From a virus, in the IMG/VR virus record IMGVR_UViG_3300040815_001340, positions 1 through 21,531 of that record: DNA of 21,531 nt; one strand, given 5' to 3'. The notes below the pieces were generated by a model. It was not told the origin of the DNA. It did no database searches and saw nothing but the letters and a program-made list of their open reading frames with translations. Numbering within the stretch: the stretch's first letter is position 1; each line of letters starts with the position of its first letter. The position numbers and the translations under genes are program-made. Shown here piece by piece: positions 15,323 through 21,476 of this stretch.

Positions 15323-15902
15323 CTAAACACCACCCTTCATTTTCTGAAGTTCCATCGAATTTGTTACTTTTTTTACAATTTAAAGATTTGAATATAATCT
15401 GAAGATTCCACGGGACGTGTAGTCCACAGACATTTTTGTTGTTTAAAGGTATTATGTGGTCTACTTGGAAATTACCTTTAAATTTTTCACACATATCTTG
15501 GCACTTGTCGTAAACCTCTTTTAACTCTAAATTAAACTGTTTAGCTAATTTACTGTTTGTTGTTCTATTTTTTCTATTTCTAGAGTTTAAAGCTATTTTA
15601 TGTTTATTATTCTCTCTAAACTTTTTAGAATACTCTTTTACTTTTTCAGGATTTTCATATTTCCATCTTCTTTGGTTTTCTTTTCCTTTTTTTAAGTAAT
15701 ATCTTTTTCTACATTCTTTTGCTACTTTAAGTTTATGCTCCTCGCTAACTTTTTTTCTGGGAGGTACTCCTTTTTTTCTAGCCCACTCCTGAGTTCTGTT
15801 CTTAACACATACTTTACATATAGTATCCAGTTTACCAGTAGATCTTTTGTAAAAATTATCTAAATTATGTTCCTTATCTTTTTTACATTTCCTACATATC
15901 AC
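15315..15902 (-). CDS. HNH endonuclease with N-terminal zinc ribbon, inserted in the packaging operon
   Basis: A 195-aa, very basic protein. C3-x2-C6 and C29-x2-C32 form a zinc ribbon. The middle is a lysine/arginine-rich helical DNA-binding stretch, and the C-terminal HNH core has V-D148-H149-I-I-P-L, then GLH162VPWN166LQ and LNCKKSNK. This closely matches the free-standing phage HNH homing endonucleases with V-D-H-I-x-P-L and G-L-H-V-P-W-N-L. It sits between the candidate small and large terminase genes, overlapping them by 4 bp (ATGA) and 8 bp. Either it is a homing endonuclease that settled here, or it takes part in packaging, since HNH proteins beside terminases stimulate cos cleavage in some HK97-like phages. 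The active-site residues look intact. Confidence 0.9.
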   Translation of the reverse strand: MICRKCKKDKEHNLDNFYKRSTGKLDTICKVCVKNRTQEWARKKGVPPRKKVSEEHKLKVAKECRKRYYLKKGKENQRRWKYENPEKVKEYSKKFRENNKHKIALNSRNRKNRTTNSKLAKQFNLELKEVYDKCQDMCEKFKGNFQVDHIIPLNNKNVCGLHVPWNLQIIFKSLNCKKSNKFDGTSENEGWCLDG

Positions 15903-16255
15903 TTTTTATCCCCTTCTACTATTTTTAAAAGTTCTTGAGCTGTAACTTTTTTGCTACTTTTTTTGTCAGTATCTTTTTGTCCTCTTATCATTCTTAAATG
16001 TCTGTGGAGTATATCATAATTTTGTATGTCAATTTTTGTGTGAATCTTATGTTTTACTGCCTCTAGAATCTGCTCAATACCTAATAAGCATATCTCTTCT
16101 TCTGGACTAATAACCTTCTCAATGCCAATCTCATCATTAAGATCATTAGCTACAATAACATCTCTAAGATTTTGATTCTCTTTCTTAAGTTGGTCTATTT
16201 CTTTTCTTAGAGCCTTAAGTTCTAACTCTAATTCAATATTAATTAAATCATCCAT
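15899..16255 (-). CDS. Candidate terminase small subunit
   Basis: A 118-aa protein. Residues 1-45 form a clear coiled coil ([20 protein letters not shown]). A helical part follows ([20 protein letters not shown], then [18 protein letters not shown]), and a basic tail ([21 protein letters not shown]). The pattern P-E-E-x-I-C-x-x-x-I-E-Q-I ... D-x-x-x-x-D-I-L-x-x-x-L-R resembles small terminase proteins of T4-like and marine phages, which form rings that recognise DNA and control TerL. Placement upstream of TerL, apart from the HNH gene, supports this. The start has an AGGTAGT site. Sequence alone leaves some doubt because small terminases share little identity. Confidence 0.65.
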   Translation of the reverse strand: MDDLINIELELELKALRKEIDQLKKENQNLRDVIVANDLNDEIGIEKVISPEEEICLLGIEQILEAVKHKIHTKIDIQNYDILHRHLRMIRGQKDTDKKSSKKVTAQELLKIVEGDKK

Positions 16256-16262
16256 ATACTAC

Positions 16263-16550
16263 CTAAAATACGAATTTACTTTCTTCACGTTTCTTGTTAA
16301 TATCATTAATAGTAAGCTTACCGTAAGACTCATTGATCTTAAGAATCTCTTTTTGCATCTTAACAATTTCATCGTGGAAAATTCTAGTGTAGTCTGGTTG
16401 CTCTTTGTACATCAAATAGTATCTATATCCACATAATCCTGAGATTGCGAATACAATAATTGATTGAGCAATGTTTGGGGAACCGTAGTAAAAGAATGGT
16501 ACAAGTACCAATAGTAGCACAAATGGTAGTGCTTCGATAAATTTATTCAT
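16263..16550 (-). CDS. Small membrane protein with two helices and a cytoplasmic helical tail
   Basis: A 95-aa protein with an AGGAT site. The hydrophobic stretch FVLLLVLVPFFYYG at about 10-23 and a second (SIIVFAISGLCGYRYYLMY) at about 30-48 are joined by a short polar turn. The remaining half is charged and helical (HDEIVKMQKEILKINESYGK). Two membrane helices plus a long charged tail next to the packaging genes recall holins, which are sometimes coded beside terminase genes, but no lysin is nearby. It lies 7 bp before the small terminase gene. Membrane location is clear; a lysis role is only a possibility. Confidence 0.7.
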   Translation of the reverse strand: MNKFIEALPFVLLLVLVPFFYYGSPNIAQSIIVFAISGLCGYRYYLMYKEQPDYTRIFHDEIVKMQKEILKINESYGKLTINDINKKREESKFVF

Positions 16551-16601
16551 AAATATCCTTTTTATAAAGAAATATCAAATCAATCCAGTATGGGTATGAT
16601 T

Positions 16602-16751
16602 CTACTTCTTGTTATTAGGTTTTGCTTGTCTGTTAATTGCTTCTCTAATTCTAGAGAATTTCTTCCTTTTTTCTGTTTTAGTTTGTTTATCAGATCCTTC
16701 TTGGATCTTCTTCAGCATAGGGCTAATAGCTTTAACATCTAGTGCTGACAT
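16602..16751 (-). CDS. 49-aa lysine-rich peptide
   Basis: A short frame starting MSALDVKAISPMLKKIQEG after a GAGGA site eight bases upstream, two bases after the previous stop. The C-terminal half is strongly basic (KTEKRKKFSRIREAINRQAK). Ribosome site, tight spacing and consistent codon use argue that it is a real gene. It could be a small nucleic-acid-binding or virion peptide; the family is not recognised. Confidence 0.6.
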   Translation of the reverse strand: MSALDVKAISPMLKKIQEGSDKQTKTEKRKKFSRIREAINRQAKPNNKK

Positions 16752-16753
16752 TA

Positions 16754-17569
16754 TTATTTTAATCCTCTTCTTCTCATATCTTGTAGTATTTTTACTCTAT
16801 CTTCAGGAGACACTCTTTCCATAAATTTAGCAGTAGCCTTATCTTCATTCATTTGGTTATTAGATTCTTCTTGTAACCTTCTTCCAATTTCTTTAGCTCT
16901 AAGTACTGCAGGATCTTCAGAGACATCTCCAGATTCTCCTCTAAGTTTCATCTTCATATCTAAGCCTCTTAATAAGGCTTTCTTTTCTTCTGGGGAGTAT
17001 TCAGTAGATTCTATAATTTCATCTCTAGGAGAGATTCCTATTTCTGAAGCATCTGCCATTTCTGAAGCTAACATTAAAGGTCCACCAATAGCTAATCCAG
17101 CAGCTTTTCTTCCTAGTCCTTTACCGAACTTTCCAGCTATCTTCCTTAAAGCTCCCATCTCAACGCTATCTGCCATTCTAGATTTACCTAATTTATCTAG
17201 CTCTAATTGAGAAGCCATTCTAGATCCTGTGGCTTTCCTTTCTAACTTATCCATTATACCAGACTTTTTGTCTAGCATTTCTTTTTCAGCTTTAGATATC
17301 ATTCTAGAACCTTCAGGATCAAGTTTAGCTTTTCTAAGCATATCTTTTTCCATTGGTTGAGCCATTCTAGACAAACCAGCAGTGTCTGCGATTCTAGCAT
17401 CAGCAACAGGTATACCAGTTAGTTTTTGATCAGCTACAGCTTTTTTAAGAATATCATCATATTTATCAGGAGATGGTAATACTGATTCATCAACCGACAT
17501 TTTACCAGTATCATATACTCCAGTAGCGTCATCTAGTAATTTTAGTAATCTACTTTTTTTATCTTCCAT
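16754..17569 (-). CDS. Repeat-containing protein with SRMA motifs, possible internal virion protein
   Basis: A 271-aa protein. I chose ATG 17567-17569 because it has a GGAG site; a TTG 21 bases earlier lacks one. Residues about 58-143 hold repeated units with ARIA (58), SRMA (67), SRMI (88), SRMA (116) and SRMA (130), each followed by an acidic/lysine helix ending L-x-K. Residues about 147-172 form a glycine- and alanine-rich, partly hydrophobic segment (GKFGKGLGRKAAGLAIGGPL), like the membrane-active stretches of phage ejection proteins. The C terminus is charged and helical. It is the first gene of the minus-strand block, directly after a promoter copy. A minor or ejected virion protein is my inference; the family is not recognised. 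Confidence 0.65.
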   Translation of the reverse strand: MEDKKSRLLKLLDDATGVYDTGKMSVDESVLPSPDKYDDILKKAVADQKLTGIPVADARIADTAGLSRMAQPMEKDMLRKAKLDPEGSRMISKAEKEMLDKKSGIMDKLERKATGSRMASQLELDKLGKSRMADSVEMGALRKIAGKFGKGLGRKAAGLAIGGPLMLASEMADASEIGISPRDEIIESTEYSPEEKKALLRGLDMKMKLRGESGDVSEDPAVLRAKEIGRRLQEESNNQMNEDKATAKFMERVSPEDRVKILQDMRRRGLK

Positions 17570-17605
17570 TATTACTCCATGTAGATGCAAAGTACTGCAT
17601 CCAAT

Positions 17606-17623
17606 ATATAGTTGTTAAATTTT
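17606..17623 (-). promoter_or_regulatory. Phage promoter-like element, copy before the packaging unit
   Basis: Core AAAATTTAACAACTATAT (minus strand), followed by ATTGGATG. It lies 37 bases before the start at 17569 and is the only copy ahead of the genes through TerL, so it probably drives the packaging genes. Confidence 0.75.
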
Positions 17624-17979
17624 ATGATGTTATGTACAGAAAAATACGATAATTGAATAATTACAATAAGTTACAAATTTGCATAGCTTTCCACTACCCT
17701 TTATATGTAAAGAAGTTATTGAAAAGCCAGTATTCTTACTTGAGTTATAGAATAAAGGCGGCAGGTTATTAGCCCCATTGTATCCCTATGATGAGAGCCT
17801 TCCGCTAGTGCCTTCTGAGTGTCGGCGATCTAGTAAGCGACTTTCCTCACGCTTCCCTTCGGTCTTAACCTTTTTTACGGTCTCCGATCATAGTTAGTAC
17901 TAATACTACCTGTAAAATAAATTTTGTCAAATGTAATTTTTTACTTGACGGATTATTATATATGCTGCTACATTTAATT
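17624..17979. other. Divergent intergenic region with a GC-richer, possibly structured core
   Basis: About 356 bases between the minus-strand block and the plus-strand small genes. No convincing frame or tRNA is seen. The outer parts are AT-rich; the core at about 17755-17890 is GC-richer and has several pairings: AAGGC (17755) with GCCTT (17797) enclosing GGC/GCC, and AAGCG/CGCTT (17835-17854). CGGTCT occurs twice near 17869-17884. A TTGACG at 17945-17950 might be a host-type -35 for the plus strand, but the match for its -10 (TACATT) is weak. It may contain early promoters, a regulatory RNA or a replication element; none is proven. Confidence 0.5.
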
Positions 17980-18195
17980 ATGGGTAAGCGGGGAAATAGA
18001 TATAATAAATCTGTGGAGCCTGTTGGACAAGTTGTTGTGCCTCAGGTTCCTATGATTATGACCTTTGACGAAGATCACGTTAAATTCGTGGCTGAACATC
18101 TAGGTCAGGCTCTTGAAAGAGCTTACCAAGTCATAGACCTTTTCGGTGACGATGGGTATGATTTTGACCCATTTGAAGACGAGGGTGAAGATTAA
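17980..18195 (+). CDS. Small acidic-tailed unknown protein, first plus-strand gene
   Basis: A 71-aa protein from ATG 17980, MGKRGNRYNKSVEPVGQVVV; an ATG at 17962 would add six hydrophobic residues. Neither has a clear ribosome site, which is unlike most genes here. The N terminus is basic, a helix follows (DEDHVKFVAEHLGQALERAYQVID), and the end is strongly acidic (DDGYDFDPFEDEGED). Small acidic first genes of early phage operons often encode host-acting factors, but I do not recognise this one. Confidence 0.55.
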   Translation: MGKRGNRYNKSVEPVGQVVVPQVPMIMTFDEDHVKFVAEHLGQALERAYQVIDLFGDDGYDFDPFEDEGED

Positions 18196-18200
18196 GATAG

Positions 18201-18229
18201 TACGAATACCAGACAGTCCGAGATTCGTA
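18201..18229 (+). repeat. Inverted repeat between the first two plus-strand genes
   Basis: TACGAAT and ATTCGTA form a perfect 7-bp stem around a 15-base spacer, followed by an AT-rich stretch. It lies in the 61-base gap between two genes. It could be an operator, a processing hairpin or a weak attenuator; the large loop and lack of a T-run argue against a terminator. Confidence 0.45.
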
Positions 18230-18256
18230 TTAAAATATATAATACATTAAAAAAGG

Positions 18257-18706
18257 GTGACAGATATATTAGATCGCACGTATTTTAACATTAAGAATCT
18301 CAGGAAGGTGACGGATAATCGTAACGACAAAGAGGTAAAAGTAACTGTTCCAAGGTGGATATTCCCAGATTATTCCCACAATCAGATATTTGAACCTGAA
18401 TATGTCAGAAAACTTAACCTTTGGGAAGTTTTAGAAAGTCTTGCATTATGTTTTGACAGTAAAAGATACTGGTTAATGGCATCAGATTTTGAAAGATTCA
18501 TATCTAACCAGTTGGATTTGCAACTATGGCAATTAAATTTTGATATGGATTTATATGAAACTCATTTTGCTGCTATAAATTTAAGTGACTTATCCATGTT
18601 CTTATGTTGGGATGATGTCTTATATGTATACGATGATAGTAGAATATTCATAGCTAAAAGCGAGTTAGCCAAACAAAAATTTAGAAAATTAAGAGGTGTA
18701 GAATGA
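18257..18706 (+). CDS. Uncharacterised 149-aa protein
   Basis: Starts at GTG 18257 (MTDILDRTYFNIKNLRKVTD) with no clear ribosome site; the first internal ATG is too far in. The protein is rich in W, F, Y, D and L (PRWIFPDYSHNQIFEPEYVR, LWEVLESLALCFDSKRYWLM), like a compact globular domain, and ends in basic residues. Its stop overlaps the next ATG (ATGA). No known motif seen. The gene order of small coupled frames suggests early or middle phage genes; the function is unknown. Confidence 0.6.
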   Translation: MTDILDRTYFNIKNLRKVTDNRNDKEVKVTVPRWIFPDYSHNQIFEPEYVRKLNLWEVLESLALCFDSKRYWLMASDFERFISNQLDLQLWQLNFDMDLYETHFAAINLSDLSMFLCWDDVLYVYDDSRIFIAKSELAKQKFRKLRGVE

Positions 18707-19014
18707 AAATTCAAGCAATTGAAGAACTTATGTTGATATGCGATATGGATTCTACGCCAGATAAAGTTGGCTGGAGAAGACGTAGAGAAGCTATGGAAGA
18801 ATGGGTAAACAGGTATTTACATACGGTTGAGACCCGCCAAAGTGTATTAAATCCGGGAGTCTTCGATTCAGATTTTATGGACTTTATTAAAGAATCTCTT
18901 GCAAAAAAACTTGCAGAGGACTTGACAACCTCTACTAAATATGAAATAAACAATAAAGAGATTAGAGCTAAGATGGTGGTTCTTAATATTAACAAGAAGG
19001 GCAATAATGGGTAA
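18703..19014 (+). CDS. Uncharacterised 103-aa basic helical protein
   Basis: Starts MKIQAIEELMLICDMDSTPD at an ATG overlapping the previous stop by 4 bases. It is mainly helical (RRRREAMEEWVNRYLHTVET, FMDFIKESLAKKLAEDL) and basic toward the end. It overlaps the next gene by 8 bases. There is no recognised domain. Translational coupling with both neighbours supports a real gene in one plus-strand operon. An opposite-strand frame across this stretch is judged a shadow. Confidence 0.6.
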   Translation: MKIQAIEELMLICDMDSTPDKVGWRRRREAMEEWVNRYLHTVETRQSVLNPGVFDSDFMDFIKESLAKKLAEDLTTSTKYEINNKEIRAKMVVLNINKKGNNG

Positions 19015-19291
19015 ATATCCAAACCCTCTAGTGAGGAGAGGGAGGCTAAATACTTTGATTGTTCGGCTAGATGAAAGGAATAAGAATTTGGATTTTTTAA
19101 GCTTTAAAGACACAGAGAACGGAGTAGTTTACGCAGATACAAGTGGTTACGAGATTTCATTAGATAGAATTACTGTAGAATCTGGAAATGGAACTTTTAT
19201 GTTAAAGACAGTTAAAAAAACAGATCTAGCTAAATTTATGCTAGAAGTTCTTGGAGAAACTGAGAATTATTATATAGTTAAGGATATTTAG
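19007..19291 (+). CDS. Uncharacterised 94-aa protein
   Basis: Starts MGKYPNPLVRRGRLNTLIVR with a GAAGG site. A mixed alpha/beta pattern follows a basic N-terminal stretch (YADTSGYEISLDRITVESGN, then DLAKFMLEVLGETENYYIVK). The stop TAG overlaps the GTG of the next gene by one base. I do not recognise it; its size and basic start would allow a small regulator or DNA-binding protein, without evidence. Confidence 0.6.
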   Translation: MGKYPNPLVRRGRLNTLIVRLDERNKNLDFLSFKDTENGVVYADTSGYEISLDRITVESGNGTFMLKTVKKTDLAKFMLEVLGETENYYIVKDI

Positions 19292-19557
19292 TGAGAATAC
19301 CACCTAGAGCCAAGAAATGTCAGGAGATTATAGATCAAATGGTCGATTGGCTTGGGTATTATATGGGTAATAGTCCCGAATTTAGAAAATTTATTAAAAC
19401 TGATATCACTTACTTAGAAGAATATTTAGCTGAGATAAGTGAGGAACATAAATTACATAATATTAAACTCGCTGCTCGTTTAAAAGGTCAGTGGCAGCAA
19501 GAATTAGACGAAAAGAACGAAATGATTAAGATTTTAAAGGAGAAACTGGATGAGTGA
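19291..19557 (+). CDS. Uncharacterised 88-aa helical protein
   Basis: Starts at GTG 19291 (MRIPPRAKKCQEIIDQMVDW) with an AAGGAT site overlapping the end of the previous gene. Almost wholly helical and highly charged; the C-terminal half (QQELDEKNEMIKILKEKLDE) is a likely coiled coil, so it may oligomerise. It overlaps the next gene by 8 bases. No family recognised. Confidence 0.6.
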   Translation: MRIPPRAKKCQEIIDQMVDWLGYYMGNSPEFRKFIKTDITYLEEYLAEISEEHKLHNIKLAARLKGQWQQELDEKNEMIKILKEKLDE

Positions 19558-20017
19558 TAAGCCCGTAAAAGGCTCTGAGAGCATTTCAGATAATAAAGTA
19601 GACCTGACTATAGGGGATAAGGTAGAAAGTGTCTCTATCGGCGGATTAGAGGCTAATTTTAACGACTCTATAGAAGGTATGTGGAAGAGTCATAGGGATA
19701 TGATGGAAGAATGGGATAGATTACATGAAAAAAGAGCTAAACAAGCTCAAATTTTCCACAAAAAAGCCGCAGATAGGCTTGCAGACTTACTTGAAGATAC
19801 TGGAATTGATATAGCAGAGGAAGATTTAGGTGATTATGGTGCATTTTTTGGCAATATGGCTAATTTTAGTGAAGTAGAAGAGGCTGAAGGGTTTGCAGAT
19901 CTGTTATTTACCGCAATTTCAGGGGCATATGATAAAATAAATGCTAGTGATCTGGCTAAATTCATGTATCCAGACCATAAAGTTAGCTCAGATGGGTTTA
20001 TTTATGTCAAAAAGTAA
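19550..20017 (+). CDS. Uncharacterised 155-aa acidic helical protein
   Basis: Starts MSDKPVKGSESISDNKVDLT after an AAAGGAG site inside the upstream gene. A polar N-terminal 30 residues precedes a long charged helical region (SIEGMWKSHRDMMEEWDRLH, KRAKQAQIFHKKAADRLADL), then an acidic globular part (DTGIDIAEEDLGDYGAFFGN). No catalytic motif seen. It overlaps the following gene by 14 bases. The function is unknown; the coiled-coil character suggests a partner-binding protein. Confidence 0.6.
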   Translation: MSDKPVKGSESISDNKVDLTIGDKVESVSIGGLEANFNDSIEGMWKSHRDMMEEWDRLHEKRAKQAQIFHKKAADRLADLLEDTGIDIAEEDLGDYGAFFGNMANFSEVEEAEGFADLLFTAISGAYDKINASDLAKFMYPDHKVSSDGFIYVKK

Positions 20018-20339
20018 ATATAATCAACCAGTTATTTTAGGTTTAGAAGAAGGATTTCAATATATGACAAAAAGAGTTGAGATATACCCAAATATTAGAA
20101 TGGCTAAAATGGCTTTTGATGAAAAAATTGTAAACTCTAAAAATAACCTTAAAGGATTTGATAAAAGAAACTTAACAGTTCATACATTTGATAACCAAAT
20201 GGTGCAATTTTTTGGAAATATAGACTATTTACGAGGACATAGTTTCGATGAGATATATATTCACCCTAATGTAAAGGATAGAAAAACAATACTAGAAGGT
20301 ACTGTTTTTATTGACTGTAATATTGTATATAAAATATAG
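20004..20339 (+). CDS. Uncharacterised 111-aa protein
   Basis: I chose ATG 20004 (MSKSKYNQPVILGLEEGFQY). An ATG at 20064 with a GAAGGA site is the alternative. The part from YPNIRMAKMAFDEKI through VQFFGNIDYLRGHSFDEIYI loosely resembles the region before and including the Walker B strand of terminase-like ATPases (hydrophobics then D-E), but there is no Walker A, so it is not an ATPase by itself. This likeness may be chance. It is followed eight bases later by the next small gene. Confidence 0.55.
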   Translation: MSKSKYNQPVILGLEEGFQYMTKRVEIYPNIRMAKMAFDEKIVNSKNNLKGFDKRNLTVHTFDNQMVQFFGNIDYLRGHSFDEIYIHPNVKDRKTILEGTVFIDCNIVYKI

Positions 20340-20347
20340 GTGTATTA

Positions 20348-20527
20348 ATGTTAGAAGTTATTAAAATTATTATTTTAGCTTGTCAGGTTTCTTCTGGATC
20401 AGTAGTTCCAGCAGTTGTAGATCGTCACCAGAAAGCTTGTCAACAAGATATGATGAAGTGTGTAAGACCTGATTCAGATAAGATAGCTTCTGTTAAAAGG
20501 CTGGCTAAGTGTCTGGAGGAACGATGA
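20348..20527 (+). CDS. 59-aa cysteine-containing small protein, possibly exported
   Basis: Starts MLEVIKIIILACQVSSGSVV after an AGGTGTATTA site. A short hydrophobic N terminus is followed by a basic/polar part with cysteines at 12, 31, 38 and 55 (KACQQDMMKCVRPD, LAKCLEER). Four cysteines and a signal-like start would fit a periplasmic, disulfide-bonded peptide; the missing N-terminal positive charge makes the signal weak. It overlaps the next gene (ATGATTAA junction). No family recognised. Confidence 0.55.
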   Translation: MLEVIKIIILACQVSSGSVVPAVVDRHQKACQQDMMKCVRPDSDKIASVKRLAKCLEER

Positions 20528-20679
20528 TTAAAGTATTCGTTGTTGTAGTTGACAAAGGTACTAGACAGAGTGTAGACTCGGTTCATAGGTTCAGAAGTAA
20601 CGCAAATAATCGTAAATTCGAGCTATTGAACGACGAAGGTGTATTAAACGTAAACATTGTAGAAAAGGAATTAGAATGA
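20524..20679 (+). CDS. 51-aa uncharacterised protein
   Basis: A short frame with a strong GGAGGA site five bases before ATG 20524. It reads MIKVFVVVVDKGTRQSVDSV and ends NVNIVEKELE, a beta-helix-beta-like pattern. It overlaps both neighbours by four bases, so it is translated in a coupled series. The function is unknown. Confidence 0.55.
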   Translation: MIKVFVVVVDKGTRQSVDSVHRFRSNANNRKFELLNDEGVLNVNIVEKELE

Positions 20680-20903
20680 ACAAACTTAAAATAGATGGGA
20701 TAGTATCACAACAAACATTAGAAAATGCAGAAAAGCTGCTATCTCAACGTGATTTAGAGGTATTAGAACAAAATATAGAATTTTTGATTAGTGAAATGAC
20801 AGCATTACGTCAATGTCAATTAAGCTATGCTGAATCTCTATTAACTAAAGAAATGTTAAAAAAAGGGTATTTACTTGCTTATATAGATTCGGAGGTAGAA
20901 TGA
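20676..20903 (+). CDS. 75-aa helical protein
   Basis: Starts MNKLKIDGIVSQQTLENAEK with an AAAGGAA site and four-base overlaps on both sides. It is nearly all helix and acidic (RDLEVLEQNIEFLISEMTAL). No motif recognised. It sits directly before the lipoprotein gene. Confidence 0.6.
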   Translation: MNKLKIDGIVSQQTLENAEKLLSQRDLEVLEQNIEFLISEMTALRQCQLSYAESLLTKEMLKKGYLLAYIDSEVE

Positions 20904-21088
20904 AAGTATTAATACTAATAGGGCTTATTAGCTTCATATTTGGCTGTAGCAACGCTCCAGTACAGCAACCTGACATATGTTATGGATTACAAGGTGAAGC
21001 GTATGAGGACTGTATATTGAGGCATAGAGAACGTAGTGAGCATAGAGAGCCACCAGAATATGCTAGACCAGCTAGAGATAGAAGATAG
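20900..21088 (+). CDS. Small phage lipoprotein
   Basis: A 62-aa protein with a GGAGG site. MKVLILIGLISFIFGCSNAP is a classical lipoprotein signal: lysine, hydrophobic core, then lipobox I-F-G-C16. The mature part has two further cysteines (DICYGLQGEAYEDCIL) and a basic, proline-containing tail (EPPEYARPARDRR). Phage lipoproteins are known as outer-membrane spanin subunits and as superinfection-exclusion proteins. No inner-membrane spanin partner is visible next to it, so exclusion or envelope modification is at least as likely. Lipidation is well supported, the role is not. Confidence 0.75.
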   Translation: MKVLILIGLISFIFGCSNAPVQQPDICYGLQGEAYEDCILRHRERSEHREPPEYARPARDRR

Positions 21089-21097
21089 GTGTATTAA

Positions 21098-21241
21098 ATG
21101 ATTAATCTTATTAAAACTATATTTAAGAGAATCTGGAAAATATTAAAAAGAGACCCAGATAGAATGGATTGGGTAATTACTTGTAATAATGACGATTATA
21201 TAAAAACTTCCCCTTCTGGAAGTGTAGGATTATGGGATTAA
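21098..21241 (+). CDS. 47-aa basic small protein
   Basis: A short frame starting MINLIKTIFKRIWKILKRDP after the same AGGTGTATTAAATG start region used at 20348. The N-terminal 18 residues form an amphipathic basic helix, then a polar part with a tryptophan at each end. It could associate with the membrane. No family recognised. Confidence 0.5.
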   Translation: MINLIKTIFKRIWKILKRDPDRMDWVITCNNDDYIKTSPSGSVGLWD

Positions 21242-21242
21242 T

Positions 21243-21449
21243 ATGAAAGATCAGCTAATAAAAATAAATAGCTACCAACAAGAGACAGTTAACTCTATTA
21301 TAGAATTTAAATCAGAAGTGAGATTTAACCTTAAATATATCGTATATATGGAAGATTGGGAAGTAAGTAGTCAATATTATTATACAAAACTAGCCCACTG
21401 GGGAGCACCAGTTATAGTTAAAAAAGATGATATGGATAAGTACTTTTAA
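21243..21449 (+). CDS. 68-aa uncharacterised protein
   Basis: Starts MKDQLIKINSYQQETVNSII one base after the previous stop, with a GGGATT site. Aromatic-rich (EDWEVSSQYYYTKLAHWGAP) and mixed charge; likely a small folded domain. No family recognised. Confidence 0.55.
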   Translation: MKDQLIKINSYQQETVNSIIEFKSEVRFNLKYIVYMEDWEVSSQYYYTKLAHWGAPVIVKKDDMDKYF

Positions 21450-21476
21450 AGAAAACGGTTACCTAGGTGGTATTAA

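Noticed and set aside
17840-17860. GAGGAAAGTC on the minus strand, resembling the conserved start of RNase P RNA
   Set aside because: The following bases do not match the rest of that conserved region and the partner segment is missing; a phage would not be expected to carry it.
17945-17974. Host sigma-70 promoter with TTGACG for the plus-strand genes
   Set aside because: The -35 is good but the best -10 (TACATT at 18-bp spacing) is weak, and the start would fall almost on the first ATG. Not listed as a feature.
20004-20339. A truncated terminase or helicase ATPase
   Set aside because: Only a vague Walker B-like D-E is present; there is no Walker A and the protein is too short, so it is left as unknown.
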